Assembly: GCA_902489575.1 (NCBI GenBank)
Contig: CABUAQ010000017.1
Location: 1-28,587, forward strand
Length of the DNA: 28,587 nt
Source of the DNA: an uncultured bacterium
GTDB taxonomy: Bacteria; Cyanobacteriota; Vampirovibrionia; Gastranaerophilales; Gastranaerophilaceae
Direction: 5' to 3'
Below, in pieces: positions 14,569 to 22,687 of the stretch. Numbering within the stretch: position 1 is the stretch's first letter; each line of letters starts with the position of its first letter. Under the pieces are notes generated by a model. It had not been told where the DNA came from. It made no database searches and worked only from the letters and a program-made list of their open reading frames with translations. The translations under genes were made by a program, and so were the position numbers.

Positions 14569-15240
14569 ATGAAGCTCACCAGAACAAAAGCCTTTACACT
14601 TGCCGAAACACTGATTACACTTGGGATAATAGGAGTTGTAGCAGCAATAACAATCCCTAACTTAATTACAAATTATAAAGCTAAACAACTTCGCTCTCAA
14701 TTTTTAAGAGCCTATTCACTTACACAACAAGCCTTTAAACTAATGGAAGAAGATGACGTATCACTTGATCCTTCAACATACACAACTCAAAATTTCTCTG
14801 GTGCATTTAGAAGATATTTCACAGGAAGCATGCAATGTCATGGGAGACATGAAAAACCATGCTATCATATGAATGAGAATGCGTCTGATACATATAAAAC
14901 ATACAACAAAGCAGCAAACTTTGCTTCATATCTTTTCGACGACGGGCAGTTTGCACTGGCAGACGGAACACTATTTCTGATAGAAAACCCTTCTTCTAGT
15001 ACGGATATATTTATAACTGTTGATATAAACGGTACTGCAAACAAGCCAAACCGAGCCGGTTATGATTTGTTTACATTTCAATTTACAGACGGAAAACTGA
15101 ATACTATGGGGTCAAAAGGTACAAGGTATATTGGCGAACCGTATTGCAATGAAAATTCTACATCCAAACTTAACGGAATTTCTTGTGCACATGAAGCAAA
15201 AGAAAATCCTGATTATTTCAAAAGGGTATTAAGAAAATAA
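14569..15240 (+). CDS. Type IV pilin-like / pseudopilin-like protein
   Basis: The 223-residue protein starts with a short basic leader and the class III signal KAFTLAETLITLGIIG (residues 7-22), followed by the rest of a hydrophobic helix to about residue 33. Prepilin peptidase would cut after Ala8, leaving Phe as residue 1 and Glu as residue 5. The usual Gly at -1 is replaced by Ala. The remainder is a soluble globular domain with two cysteine pairs, at CHGRHEKPC (about residues 94-102) and at C-x13-C near the C-terminus, that could form disulfides outside the cytoplasm. The ATG follows GAGGA by six bases. It stands alone, without pilus-assembly genes, under a strong promoter with an operator candidate and opposite an XRE gene. 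Its role could be in adhesion, secretion or pili; this cannot be decided. Confidence 0.88.
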   Translation: MKLTRTKAFTLAETLITLGIIGVVAAITIPNLITNYKAKQLRSQFLRAYSLTQQAFKLMEEDDVSLDPSTYTTQNFSGAFRRYFTGSMQCHGRHEKPCYHMNENASDTYKTYNKAANFASYLFDDGQFALADGTLFLIENPSSSTDIFITVDINGTANKPNRAGYDLFTFQFTDGKLNTMGSKGTRYIGEPYCNENSTSKLNGISCAHEAKENPDYFKRVLRK

Positions 15241-15297
15241 AATAAACAAAGATTATTTATCCAAAATTTTTCCAAATGTATTATATAAAAATTATTC

Positions 15298-15330
15298 TTG
15301 ATGTATAATAATTGAGTAATTAAACATCAA
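15298..15330 (+). promoter_or_regulatory. -10 box flanked by an inverted repeat upstream of F1 beta
   Basis: TATAAT at 15304-15309 lies about 50 bases before the ATG at 15360. It sits within the inverted repeat TTGATGT (15298-15304) and ACATCAA (15324-15330) with a 19-base spacer. The -35 region is weak. The repeat may be an operator or a chance match in AT-rich DNA. Confidence 0.3.
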
Positions 15331-15359
15331 AAATATAAATTTATAAGAGAGGGGTAAAT

Positions 15360-16769
15360 ATGGAAACATTAACCGCAACAGAAGGAATTATCACAAAAGT
15401 TATCGGTCCTGTTGTTGACGTAGAATTTCCGTCAGGCGATTTGCCAAGTATATATACAGCTCTAAACATGTTTCAAGATGATGGAACTAAAATTGTGGCT
15501 GAAGTGCAACAAATGCTGGGTTCAAACAAAGTCAGAACAGTTGCAATGTCTTCAACCGACGGGCTTAGACGCGGAATGAAAGTCATTAACACAAATGAAC
15601 CGATTAAAATTCCTGTAGGGAAATCCATTCTTGGCAGAATCTTAAATGTTGTGGGGGACGCGGTTGATAACATGGGTCCTATTGAAACAGACACATATCT
15701 GCCAATCCATAGAGAATCCCCAAAACTTGTCGATCAAAATACCGATGTTGAAATTCTTGAAACCGGTATTAAAGCCATTGACCTTTTACAACCTTATCAA
15801 AAAGGTGGTAAAATCGGACTTTTTGGGGGTGCCGGAGTTGGTAAAACCGTTCTTATCCAAGAATTAATCCACAATATTGCAATGGCACATAACGGCGTTT
15901 CAGTATTTGGAGGCGTCGGCGAAAGAACCCGTGAAGGAAATGACCTTTGGAATGAATTTAAAGAAAGCGGTGTATTAGATAAAGTAGGTCTGATATACGG
16001 ACAGATGAACGAACCGCCTGGAGCAAGAATGAGAGTGGGACTTTCAGCTCTGACTGCGGCAGAATATTTTAGAGATTACTCAAAACAAGATGTTTTGCTG
16101 TTCATCGACAATATCTTCAGATTTACACAAGCCGGTTCAGAAGTTTCCGCACTACTTGGACGTGTACCGTCAGCAGTTGGCTACCAACCTACTCTGGCAA
16201 CTGAGATGGGTGAATTACAAGAACGTATTACTTCAACTAAAGATGGTTCAATTACATCTGTTCAAGCAATCTATGTTCCGGCAGATGACCTTACAGATCC
16301 AGCTCCGGCTACAACATTCTCGCATTTGGATGCATCAACCGTTCTTTCAAGAAATATCGCATCATTGGGGATCTATCCTGCTGTTGATCCGCTTGAATCC
16401 AGCTCCAGAGCTCTTGACCCTAATATTATCGGAGAAGAACATTACGAAGTTACAAGAAAAGTACTTGAAATTCTTCAAAAATATAAAGACTTGCAGGATA
16501 TTATCGCAATTCTCGGAATGGATGAATTATCCGAAGAAGATAAAGAAACAGTTAACAGAGCGAGAAAAATTCAAAGATTCTTATCACAACCGTTTTATGT
16601 GGCTGAACAGTTCTCCGGTATTGCCGGGAAATACGTAAAAATCAGCGATACAATCCGCGGGTTTAAAGAAATTATTGAAGGGAAACATGACAATCTTCCG
16701 GAACAAGCCTTTTATATGGTTGGAACCATCGACGAAGCCGTTGAAAAGGCAAAAACTATTGAGGAATAA
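15360..16769 (+). CDS. atpD: ATP synthase F1 subunit beta
   Basis: This is the catalytic subunit of the F1 sector of the F-type ATP synthase, which makes or hydrolyses ATP at the inner membrane. The 469-residue length is typical. The P-loop GGAGVGKT is at residues 156-163, the catalytic glutamate lies in GERTREGND near 187-195, LLFIDNIFRFTQAGSEVSALL follows near 242-262, and an exact DELSEED motif lies near 385-391. GAGAGGGG precedes the ATG at good spacing. It is followed by the epsilon gene after five bases. The alpha, gamma, delta, a, b and c genes are not in the window, as in Cyanobacteria, where beta and epsilon (there named atpB and atpE) form a separate unit. Nothing suggests a V-type or Na+-specific enzyme, but ion choice is set by subunit c. 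Confidence 0.98.
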   Translation: METLTATEGIITKVIGPVVDVEFPSGDLPSIYTALNMFQDDGTKIVAEVQQMLGSNKVRTVAMSSTDGLRRGMKVINTNEPIKIPVGKSILGRILNVVGDAVDNMGPIETDTYLPIHRESPKLVDQNTDVEILETGIKAIDLLQPYQKGGKIGLFGGAGVGKTVLIQELIHNIAMAHNGVSVFGGVGERTREGNDLWNEFKESGVLDKVGLIYGQMNEPPGARMRVGLSALTAAEYFRDYSKQDVLLFIDNIFRFTQAGSEVSALLGRVPSAVGYQPTLATEMGELQERITSTKDGSITSVQAIYVPADDLTDPAPATTFSHLDASTVLSRNIASLGIYPAVDPLESSSRALDPNIIGEEHYEVTRKVLEILQKYKDLQDIIAILGMDELSEEDKETVNRARKIQRFLSQPFYVAEQFSGIAGKYVKISDTIRGFKEIIEGKHDNLPEQAFYMVGTIDEAVEKAKTIEE

Positions 16770-16774
16770 TTTAT

Positions 16775-17173
16775 ATGAAACTAAAAATTATTACACAAGA
16801 ACGGGTTGTTTTTGATGAACAAGTTGACGAAATATATTCCAAAGGAATAGATGGGGAATTCGGTATTCTCAAAGGTCACTTGCCAATGATGACAGCTTTA
16901 GATATTGGTGTAACCCGCGCACAAGTAGGTGAACAAACTAAAACGTTTACTACAATGGGCGGAATTTTACAGTTCAAAGATGATGAATGCTTAATTCTTA
17001 CAACATTAGCTGAACCCGGTGAAGAAATTGACGAGGCCCGGGCCAGAGAAGCATTAGAAAAAGCAAAAAATAAACTTCGCAATGCTAATGCCAGAATTGA
17101 AGCTAAACGTGCAGAAGCTGCAATTGCCAGAGCAGAAGCCAGACTAAAGGCAAGATTATCCGGAAACAAATAA
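16775..17173 (+). CDS. atpC: ATP synthase F1 subunit epsilon
   Basis: Epsilon is part of the central stalk and regulates ATP hydrolysis. The 132-residue protein has the N-terminal beta-sandwich (residues 1-85, with GIDGEFGILKGHLPMMTAL at about 29-47) and a C-terminal helical hairpin (about 88-132) very rich in Ala, Arg and Glu. The length is complete, so the inhibitory helices are present. GAGGAA, which overlaps the stop of the beta gene, is its ribosome site. The gene is followed seven bases later by a strong hairpin terminator, which makes beta-epsilon a closed two-gene transcript. Confidence 0.96.
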   Translation: MKLKIITQERVVFDEQVDEIYSKGIDGEFGILKGHLPMMTALDIGVTRAQVGEQTKTFTTMGGILQFKDDECLILTTLAEPGEEIDEARAREALEKAKNKLRNANARIEAKRAEAAIARAEARLKARLSGNK

Positions 17174-17179
17174 TAAAAT

Positions 17180-17209
17180 GGCGGAAGAAATTCTTCCGCC
17201 TTAATTTTA
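17180..17209 (+). terminator. Intrinsic terminator of the beta-epsilon unit
   Basis: GGCGGAAGA pairs with TCTTCCGCC in a nine-base stem with a three-base loop (17180-17200), followed by a T-rich run TTAATTTTA. It starts seven bases after the epsilon stop. The convergent gene at 17236-17928 could share it, but on that strand the tail is A-rich upstream and the T-run is poorer. Confidence 0.85.
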
Positions 17210-17235
17210 GGGGTTAATGTTACTTATAAATTATT

Positions 17236-17928
17236 CTATGCCATGTTATTCATCGATTGAGCTGTTGTTGAATTTGAAACTTGCTTGAAATTTGCAAAAT
17301 GATCTTTGTCTGCCGCCATTGCACGTTTCGTATTTATATTATTATCAACAAGAGCACCTACGGCTAAACCGCCTAACGCTACAATAGGGCAAGCTATTGC
17401 CAGATGTTTGGATTTAAATAAAGCCTTAAAACTTCCACCCTTAAACCAATCAATAAACTTACCTGTTGCAGGGGCTAAAGCTCCCAAAGTAAATCCTGCG
17501 ATTTTTGCAGTATTAGATTTTTTATAAGCAGCACCATTTTCTGTTTGAGCATACCCATCACCATTTTTGGATGTAAGATATCCGTTTAATTCAGATGTAT
17601 CCGGTACTGAATTACTACCCCCCTGATCTGCAATTGTTTTATCTGAAGCATTTCCGCTAAAAGAAGGATCTAAACCTTTAAAATTAGCACTTGATAAATT
17701 ACCGTGCTCACAAGTATTTTGCGGCAGATTTGTATAAGCTGCCCCCGCCAATGAACCAAAATTCAAATTTGATATCATTATATCATCATCATATGCATTA
17801 GAAACAGGAGGCATATTAAATAAACTACCTTTATTATTTGAATTTTCTATACCGTTATTACTAACAGAACTATTTCCAAAAGCCGGTAAACCGTATCCTG
17901 ATAAATTTGTATTTAACCCTACTGACAT
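17236..17928 (-). CDS. Hypothetical low-complexity protein with C-terminal membrane segment
   Basis: I do not recognise this 230-residue protein. Residues 1-135 are rich in Asn, Ser, Gly and Ala and look disordered; there is no cleavable signal peptide. Residues 138-200 are basic and hydrophobic, with two likely membrane or amphipathic segments (IAGFTLGALAPATGKFI and HLAIACPIVALGGLAVGALV) separated by WFKGGSFKALFKSK. The tail is polar. One NFKG motif lies at residues 82-85. AAAGG precedes the ATG by seven bases, which supports the start. It is a single gene, convergent with the ATP synthase pair and divergent from the transporter pair. The layout suggests a membrane-associated or pore-like protein, but function cannot be assigned. 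Confidence 0.7.
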   Translation of the reverse strand: MSVGLNTNLSGYGLPAFGNSSVSNNGIENSNNKGSLFNMPPVSNAYDDDIMISNLNFGSLAGAAYTNLPQNTCEHGNLSSANFKGLDPSFSGNASDKTIADQGGSNSVPDTSELNGYLTSKNGDGYAQTENGAAYKKSNTAKIAGFTLGALAPATGKFIDWFKGGSFKALFKSKHLAIACPIVALGGLAVGALVDNNINTKRAMAADKDHFANFKQVSNSTTAQSMNNMA

Positions 17929-18077
17929 AATATAACCTTTCCAAAAATAACCTTACCCTAACCATATATATAAAGTATTTTTTTTATCCAAAATTGCACA
18001 CGATTAAAAAATCTTAAAATTTCGTAACATTGCAAAATCATTTACCAATAAGCAGATTTGTGCTATATCTAAAATGT

Positions 18078-18662
18078 ATGGATAAGAACTTTTACTCTAT
18101 ATTTAAAACATTTTTTAAAGTAGGAACGTTGTTACTTGGCGGCGGGTACGTAATATTACCGCTTTTGACAAGCGAACTTGTCGACAAAAAAAAATGGATA
18201 ACATCTGATGAACTTTGTGAATATTACGCACTTGGGGCATCACTACCGGGAATCATTGCTGCAAATACCGCCATTTTTACAGGAAGAAAACTTTTAGGCA
18301 CAAAAGGGGCAATAGCTGCTACAATTGGAATGATTTTGCCGGCTTTTATTGCTATTGTTCTTTTAGCATCTTTATTAAGCGAAATTGTAACTCAGCCTAT
18401 TGTTCAGCATATATTCTGGGGCGTGGGAATTGGTGTTATAACACTGTTATTTCTTGCTGTAAAAGAGATGTGGAAAAAAGCAATTGTTGATAAATTTTCC
18501 ATAATTATTTATTCAATTTGTCTTATACTTGCACTTAGCGGAAAAGTTCCATTAGCACTACTCATAATAGCTGCCTTATGCACAGGAATTATTTATCAAA
18601 TAATTGAAAAAAAATTTATAACAAAAAAAAACACTGTAGAACCAAAAGGAGATAAACAATGA
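18078..18662 (+). CDS. Chromate transporter family protein, half-size, first of pair
   Basis: The 194-residue protein is one CHR domain (Pfam Chromate_transp type) with about five or six membrane helices. The family signature near the N-terminus is FKVGTLLLGGGYVILPLL; LGASLPGIIAANTAIFTGRKL follows. Full-length ChrA has two such domains; here they are two genes, the short-chain arrangement in which both halves form the transporter. Experimentally studied members export chromate, but many genomic members probably move other anions. ATG at 18078 is preferred to a TTG at 18030. There is no ribosome site before it; a loose promoter-like TTTACC and TATATC pair lies upstream. Its stop overlaps the start of the second half by four bases (ATGA), so the halves are translationally coupled. 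Confidence 0.88.
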   Translation: MDKNFYSIFKTFFKVGTLLLGGGYVILPLLTSELVDKKKWITSDELCEYYALGASLPGIIAANTAIFTGRKLLGTKGAIAATIGMILPAFIAIVLLASLLSEIVTQPIVQHIFWGVGIGVITLLFLAVKEMWKKAIVDKFSIIIYSICLILALSGKVPLALLIIAALCTGIIYQIIEKKFITKKNTVEPKGDKQ

Positions 18663-19198
18663 ACTTATATCTTCACTTGTTTTTACAGTTTTTTCATGTC
18701 GGAGTATTTTCGTTTGGCGGCGGTTATGCTACCCTGCCGTTTCTATACGACATAGCCGAAAAATATCACTGGTACAATGCTAAACAACTAACAGATATGC
18801 TTGCAATATCTTCAATCACCCCCGGACCGGTCGGGGTTAACGTTGCAACATTTGCAGGATTTACAACCTCAGGTATTTTAGGAGCAATTATTGCAACAAC
18901 ATCTGTTATATTACCTTCCCTTATTATCGTCACTATAGTTTCTAAAGTGCTGGATAAATTTAAAACAAACCTTTATGTAAAAGGTGCAATACGTGCTATT
19001 AAACCTGCAGGCTGTGCTCTTTTATCAGCAGTAGGTATAAAACTTATTTTCTCATCTAACCTGTATCTATTAGGATCATTACTGCTTTTAGCATTCATTA
19101 TAACAAGTGTTATAAAAAAATTAGACCCTCTGTTTTATCTTGGAGTATCAGCGATTATAGGCCTAATACTCGGACATTTTAACTGGATTGGAGTCTAA
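18659..19198 (+). CDS. Chromate transporter family protein, half-size, second of pair
   Basis: The 179-residue partner CHR domain has the matching signature FHVGVFSFGGGYATLPFLYD at residues 11-30, SSITPGPVGVNVATFAGF near 57-74, and about five or six further hydrophobic segments up to the C-terminus. GGAG at the end of the first gene acts as its ribosome site and the two genes overlap by ATGA. The two halves are diverged from each other in the usual way (GGGYVILP against GGGYATLP). The transcript is closed by the strong hairpin at 19219-19255. The transported anion is unknown; chromate resistance should not be assumed from the name. Confidence 0.9.
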   Translation: MNLYLHLFLQFFHVGVFSFGGGYATLPFLYDIAEKYHWYNAKQLTDMLAISSITPGPVGVNVATFAGFTTSGILGAIIATTSVILPSLIIVTIVSKVLDKFKTNLYVKGAIRAIKPAGCALLSAVGIKLIFSSNLYLLGSLLLLAFIITSVIKKLDPLFYLGVSAIIGLILGHFNWIGV

Positions 19199-19218
19199 GC
19201 ACGAAAAATTATAGAAAT

Positions 19219-19255
19219 AAGAAATCACCGATGATAATATCATCGGTGATTTCTT
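19219..19255. terminator. Bidirectional terminator hairpin between convergent genes
   Basis: AAGAAATCACCGATGAT and its exact complement form a perfect 17-base stem with a three-base AAT loop, placed between the transporter pair (plus) and the acyl-CoA synthetase gene (minus). Each arm ends in a short run of A or T. The T-tract is short, but the position and stem strength fit termination from both sides. Confidence 0.8.
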
Positions 19256-19272
19256 AAACTGGAATCTAAAGA

Positions 19273-21435
19273 TTAACCGCAGCAAGAGCAAGATCCGCAT
19301 TCACAAGTTAATGCAGCTTTTGCTTCTTCTAAACGAACCTTAATACGTCCGTCTACAGCAATACCTTCACCTGTTTTTTCAGAAATTAACAACGGGTTAA
19401 TATCTAATTCATCAATGAATTTGAAGTCGTGAACTAATTGAGATAATCTCAATAATGTTTCTTGAATTTGATCCATTTGTGCAGGTGTAGTACCTCTTGC
19501 ACCTTCCAATAATTTGTATGCTTTAACGGATTTAATCATTTCTTCAGCATCAACATCAGTTAATGGAGCAATTCTGAAAGTTACATCTTTCATAACTTCA
19601 ATAAATACACCACCTAGACCGAACATCATCATTGGGCCGTATTGAGGATCTGTTGCGATACCACAAACCATTTCGCGGTTACCTTTAACCATTTCTTGAA
19701 TAATAACGCCTTCCAAACCGTCAATCAAGCCTTTTTCAGTTAATTTAGCAATTAAATCTTGATATTCAGCTCTTAGCTGCTCTGCTGAACCAATGTTAAC
19801 TCTAACTCCGCCAACATCAGTTTTGTGAGATGTTGTTTTTGAAGTCATTTTCATTACAACAGGATATCCGATTGAATTACCGATTTCAACAGCTTCGTCT
19901 TCAGTTGTTGCAAATCCTGATTTACATACTCTAATACCGTAAGCATCCAAAACATCAATTGATTCACGTGTTGTTAATTGAGCACGACCTTCAGCCAATG
20001 ATTGTCTAATAATCTGTTTTGCCTTTTCATAGTCAACATCAAATACAGGGATTTTGCCTTCAGGTCTTTCCATCCACAATCTTTGTTGATTTAATCTGTT
20101 TAAACCATCAGCAGCTTCTTCTGCATACATAAAGAATGGCATATTTACATCCATATTTGAAAGTTTTGTAAAGAATTCGCTCTTAGTCATGAATACACCA
20201 ATAACCGGTTTTTCAGGATATTCAGCTTTGATTTCCATCAATGCCTGAGCTACATCAATATCTTTCAAACCTAAGAATGGAAGATAAATTGTGATAATCA
20301 TATCAACATTTGGATCTGCAATTACAGTTTTTAATGTTTCTTTATAGTGTTCGATAGGAGCAGAAGCAATCATATCGATAGGGTTTTTAACTGATGCAGC
20401 TGACGGTAAGAAACTTCTTAATTTATCTTTTGTTTCGTCAGTAATTTTAGCCATCTGCATACCGTATTCACATACAGCATCTGTAGCCATAATACCGGGA
20501 CCGCCTGAGTTTGTAATAATTGCTACTCTGTCACCTTTTGGAATCGGGCAGTTAGCAAAAACTTTTGCTGTTGCAAATAAGTTTTTCAAAGAATATTCTC
20601 GTATAACACCTGACTGAGCAAGTAAAGCGTTAGCAGCCTTATCAGCACCTGCCAATGAACCTGTGTGAGATGATGCTGCAGAAGCCCCTGCTGCTGATCT
20701 TCCTGCTTTTAAAGCTAATACAGGTTTTTTCTTAGATATTCTTGAGGCTAATTTTCTGAAATTAGCTGGATTTTGAATAGATTCCATGTAAAGCAAAATT
20801 TGCTCAACGTCATCTTCATTTTCCCAGTATTCCAATGCTGTTTCAGCATTAACATCTGCCTGGTTACCAATAGAAATAAATTGCGCAAAACCAAGGTTAA
20901 GGTCTTTTAAAATATTCAAAATACCGCCGCCTAAAGCACCTGACTGAGAAACAAAACCAATATTTCCACGTTCAGGAAGAGACTCAGCAAAACATCCGTC
21001 CATTTTAACATCAGGGTGAGTGTTTACAACACCTAAACAGTTAGGGCCGACACATCTCATACCGTATTCTCTAACTTTTGCCAACAATTGTTTTTCAGCT
21101 TCAGCACCTTCCTTGCCTGTTTCTTTGAAACCTGCTGTGATAATACATAATCCTTTAATACCTTTTTTATGACATTGATCAATTGTATCCAATACAAATT
21201 TAGCATTAACAACGATAATAGCTAAATCCACATCACCCGGAATTTCTCCCACTGAAGTATATGCTTGCAAGCCTTCAATAATTCCGCCTTTTGGATTTAC
21301 CGGATAAATTTTTCCGTTAAACTTGTATTCCTGCAATCTTTTCATAATATCTGAACCGATTGTGTGTTCTTTTGTAGATGCACCAATGACCGCAATGGCT
21401 TTTGGTTTCATAATTTTGTCTAAATTACTGTTCAT
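19273..21435 (-). CDS. Acetate/acyl-CoA ligase, ADP-forming (fused alpha-beta)
   Basis: This enzyme converts acetyl-CoA (or another acyl-CoA), ADP and phosphate to the free acid, CoA and ATP, a substrate-level ATP step in anaerobes. The 720-residue protein fuses both subunits. The CoA-binding domain opens with KAIAVIGASTKEHTIGSDI (12-30). The succinyl-CoA-ligase-like domain follows with GFVSQSGALGGG (160-171) and the phosphohistidine His257 in ASSHTGSLAG. The ATP-grasp part begins near residue 485 (DAYGIRVCKSGFATTEDEA) with GYPVVMKMTS. Fused forms are usually near 700 residues. The last ten residues are CECGSCSCCG: five cysteines in a tail not expected in the family. AAAGGATG precedes the ATG. 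Acetate is the common substrate but other acids are possible. Confidence 0.93.
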   Translation of the reverse strand: MNSNLDKIMKPKAIAVIGASTKEHTIGSDIMKRLQEYKFNGKIYPVNPKGGIIEGLQAYTSVGEIPGDVDLAIIVVNAKFVLDTIDQCHKKGIKGLCIITAGFKETGKEGAEAEKQLLAKVREYGMRCVGPNCLGVVNTHPDVKMDGCFAESLPERGNIGFVSQSGALGGGILNILKDLNLGFAQFISIGNQADVNAETALEYWENEDDVEQILLYMESIQNPANFRKLASRISKKKPVLALKAGRSAAGASAASSHTGSLAGADKAANALLAQSGVIREYSLKNLFATAKVFANCPIPKGDRVAIITNSGGPGIMATDAVCEYGMQMAKITDETKDKLRSFLPSAASVKNPIDMIASAPIEHYKETLKTVIADPNVDMIITIYLPFLGLKDIDVAQALMEIKAEYPEKPVIGVFMTKSEFFTKLSNMDVNMPFFMYAEEAADGLNRLNQQRLWMERPEGKIPVFDVDYEKAKQIIRQSLAEGRAQLTTRESIDVLDAYGIRVCKSGFATTEDEAVEIGNSIGYPVVMKMTSKTTSHKTDVGGVRVNIGSAEQLRAEYQDLIAKLTEKGLIDGLEGVIIQEMVKGNREMVCGIATDPQYGPMMMFGLGGVFIEVMKDVTFRIAPLTDVDAEEMIKSVKAYKLLEGARGTTPAQMDQIQETLLRLSQLVHDFKFIDELDINPLLISEKTGEGIAVDGRIKVRLEEAKAALTCECGSCSCCG

Positions 21436-21473
21436 CTTTCATCCTTTCTTTGAGTACTATATTTATATTCTTT

Positions 21474-21905
21474 TTATACTTCACTTTTATTTTTAAAAAC
21501 TTCAACAACATTTTGTGCGCAATGTTTACATAACTTGGTAATTCTATGAGCTAAAGACACAGGCCGGGCCGCCAATTTGTCATCCATATCTTTGATTACA
21601 AATTCACTCATAACTTTATAAAATTCATCATTAATATTTGCACCGCTGGAAACAAAAGCTTCTGATTTTAAACCTTTATTCCTTAAATAATTTATACTAT
21701 CCTGAGCTGTTAATGAAACTTCATTCTCTTTGTAATGCTGCTTGATAAAAAGATCATAAGGTTTATCTTTTATCATTTCCTGCATTGCACCCATAGCCTT
21801 ACGGACATACCTGCAAGGGTTGTAGCTTAATTCATTTACAATAATAACATTTCCTTGAAAACTTTTATTATCAGGTTTTGTATTTGAGATAGTTTGTACT
21901 TGCAT
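21474..21905 (-). CDS. Small hypothetical protein with SFQG motif and CxxC
   Basis: I do not recognise this 143-residue protein. The first 18 residues are polar and end in KSFQG, the same kind of F-[KQ]-G motif as in the genes at 544-873 and 17236-17928. A soluble mixed-fold domain follows (VIIVNELSYNPCRYVRKAM at 20-38, then helices). Near the C-terminus ITKLCKHCAQNVVEVF has a CxxC pair that might bind metal or be redox active. AAAAGGG precedes the ATG at good spacing. It lies between the acyl-CoA synthetase and radical SAM genes on the same strand with gaps of 38 and 40 bases, so co-transcription is possible. Function is unknown. Confidence 0.7.
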   Translation of the reverse strand: MQVQTISNTKPDNKSFQGNVIIVNELSYNPCRYVRKAMGAMQEMIKDKPYDLFIKQHYKENEVSLTAQDSINYLRNKGLKSEAFVSSGANINDEFYKVMSEFVIKDMDDKLAARPVSLAHRITKLCKHCAQNVVEVFKNKSEV

Positions 21906-21945
21906 ATTTTCCCTTTTCCTATTTGTCCATAATCTGAAATATTTT

Positions 21946-22560
21946 TTAATAACCGTTTACAATCCATTCTCTAACTCTTAAATCAGCACCAAGTTGTTTA
22001 GATATTTCTTTGCATTTTGCAACGTCAAGTCTTCTGCCTTTATAACCATCTACAATTGATGTCACAGTCTTTATTCCGGCTTCGGAACAACTTTTAATAA
22101 ATTTTTTCACTTCATCATAAGCATTTTCAAACTTTGGCTGAGATAATTCATCATATTCTTCACTTGAAGAAGCATTCAAACTTACCGAAATTTCATCGAC
22201 CAGCCCGACTAATTCAGGTACAATATTCTTCTTATAAACAAAATTTGCATGTCCGTTAGTATTTATTCTTATCTTTACATTAGGGTAATTTGCCTTAATA
22301 TAATCGACAACTTGTTTTAAAATATCCAGTTTAAGAAGCGGCTCTCCATAACCGCAAAATACAACTTCATCAGACAATTTAAAATTTTTCAGTTGTTTTA
22401 TTACATCTTCACTTGTAAAATCTTCGCTATCAAGCCATAATTTCTGACCGCATACATCATCTTTATCTTGTCTTAAACAAAAAATACAATCATTTGTACA
22501 TCTGTTTGTTAAATTGATATAAATTTTACCTTCAAGCGAATAAACTAAAATATTAGACAT
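21946..22560 (-). CDS. Radical SAM protein, TatD-linked type
   Basis: The 204-residue protein has the radical SAM cluster motif CTNDCIFC with cysteines at residues 21, 25 and 28, preceded by GKIYINLTNR, which is typical of the small family that often sits next to or is fused with TatD DNase. The GGE-like motif is FCGYGEPLLK, and a later strand motif is IRINTNGHAN. The small size leaves room only for the core barrel. ATG at 22560 was chosen because GAAGGA lies six bases upstream; an in-frame start at 22689 would add 43 unrelated residues and overlap the divergent gene. No tatD gene is in the window. The reaction is unknown for the family. It is divergent from the repeat-protein gene. Confidence 0.85.
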   Translation of the reverse strand: MSNILVYSLEGKIYINLTNRCTNDCIFCLRQDKDDVCGQKLWLDSEDFTSEDVIKQLKNFKLSDEVVFCGYGEPLLKLDILKQVVDYIKANYPNVKIRINTNGHANFVYKKNIVPELVGLVDEISVSLNASSSEEYDELSQPKFENAYDEVKKFIKSCSEAGIKTVTSIVDGYKGRRLDVAKCKEISKQLGADLRVREWIVNGY

Positions 22561-22687
22561 GTCAAATCCTTCACTTAAAAATATTATCGTACACACATGT
22601 TTTTTTTGCAAGGACTTACATTTGGCGCATCTGTAAAAAATGAACAAACTAAAAATATAATCGTTATAAGTATGCGAGGATAAATTC

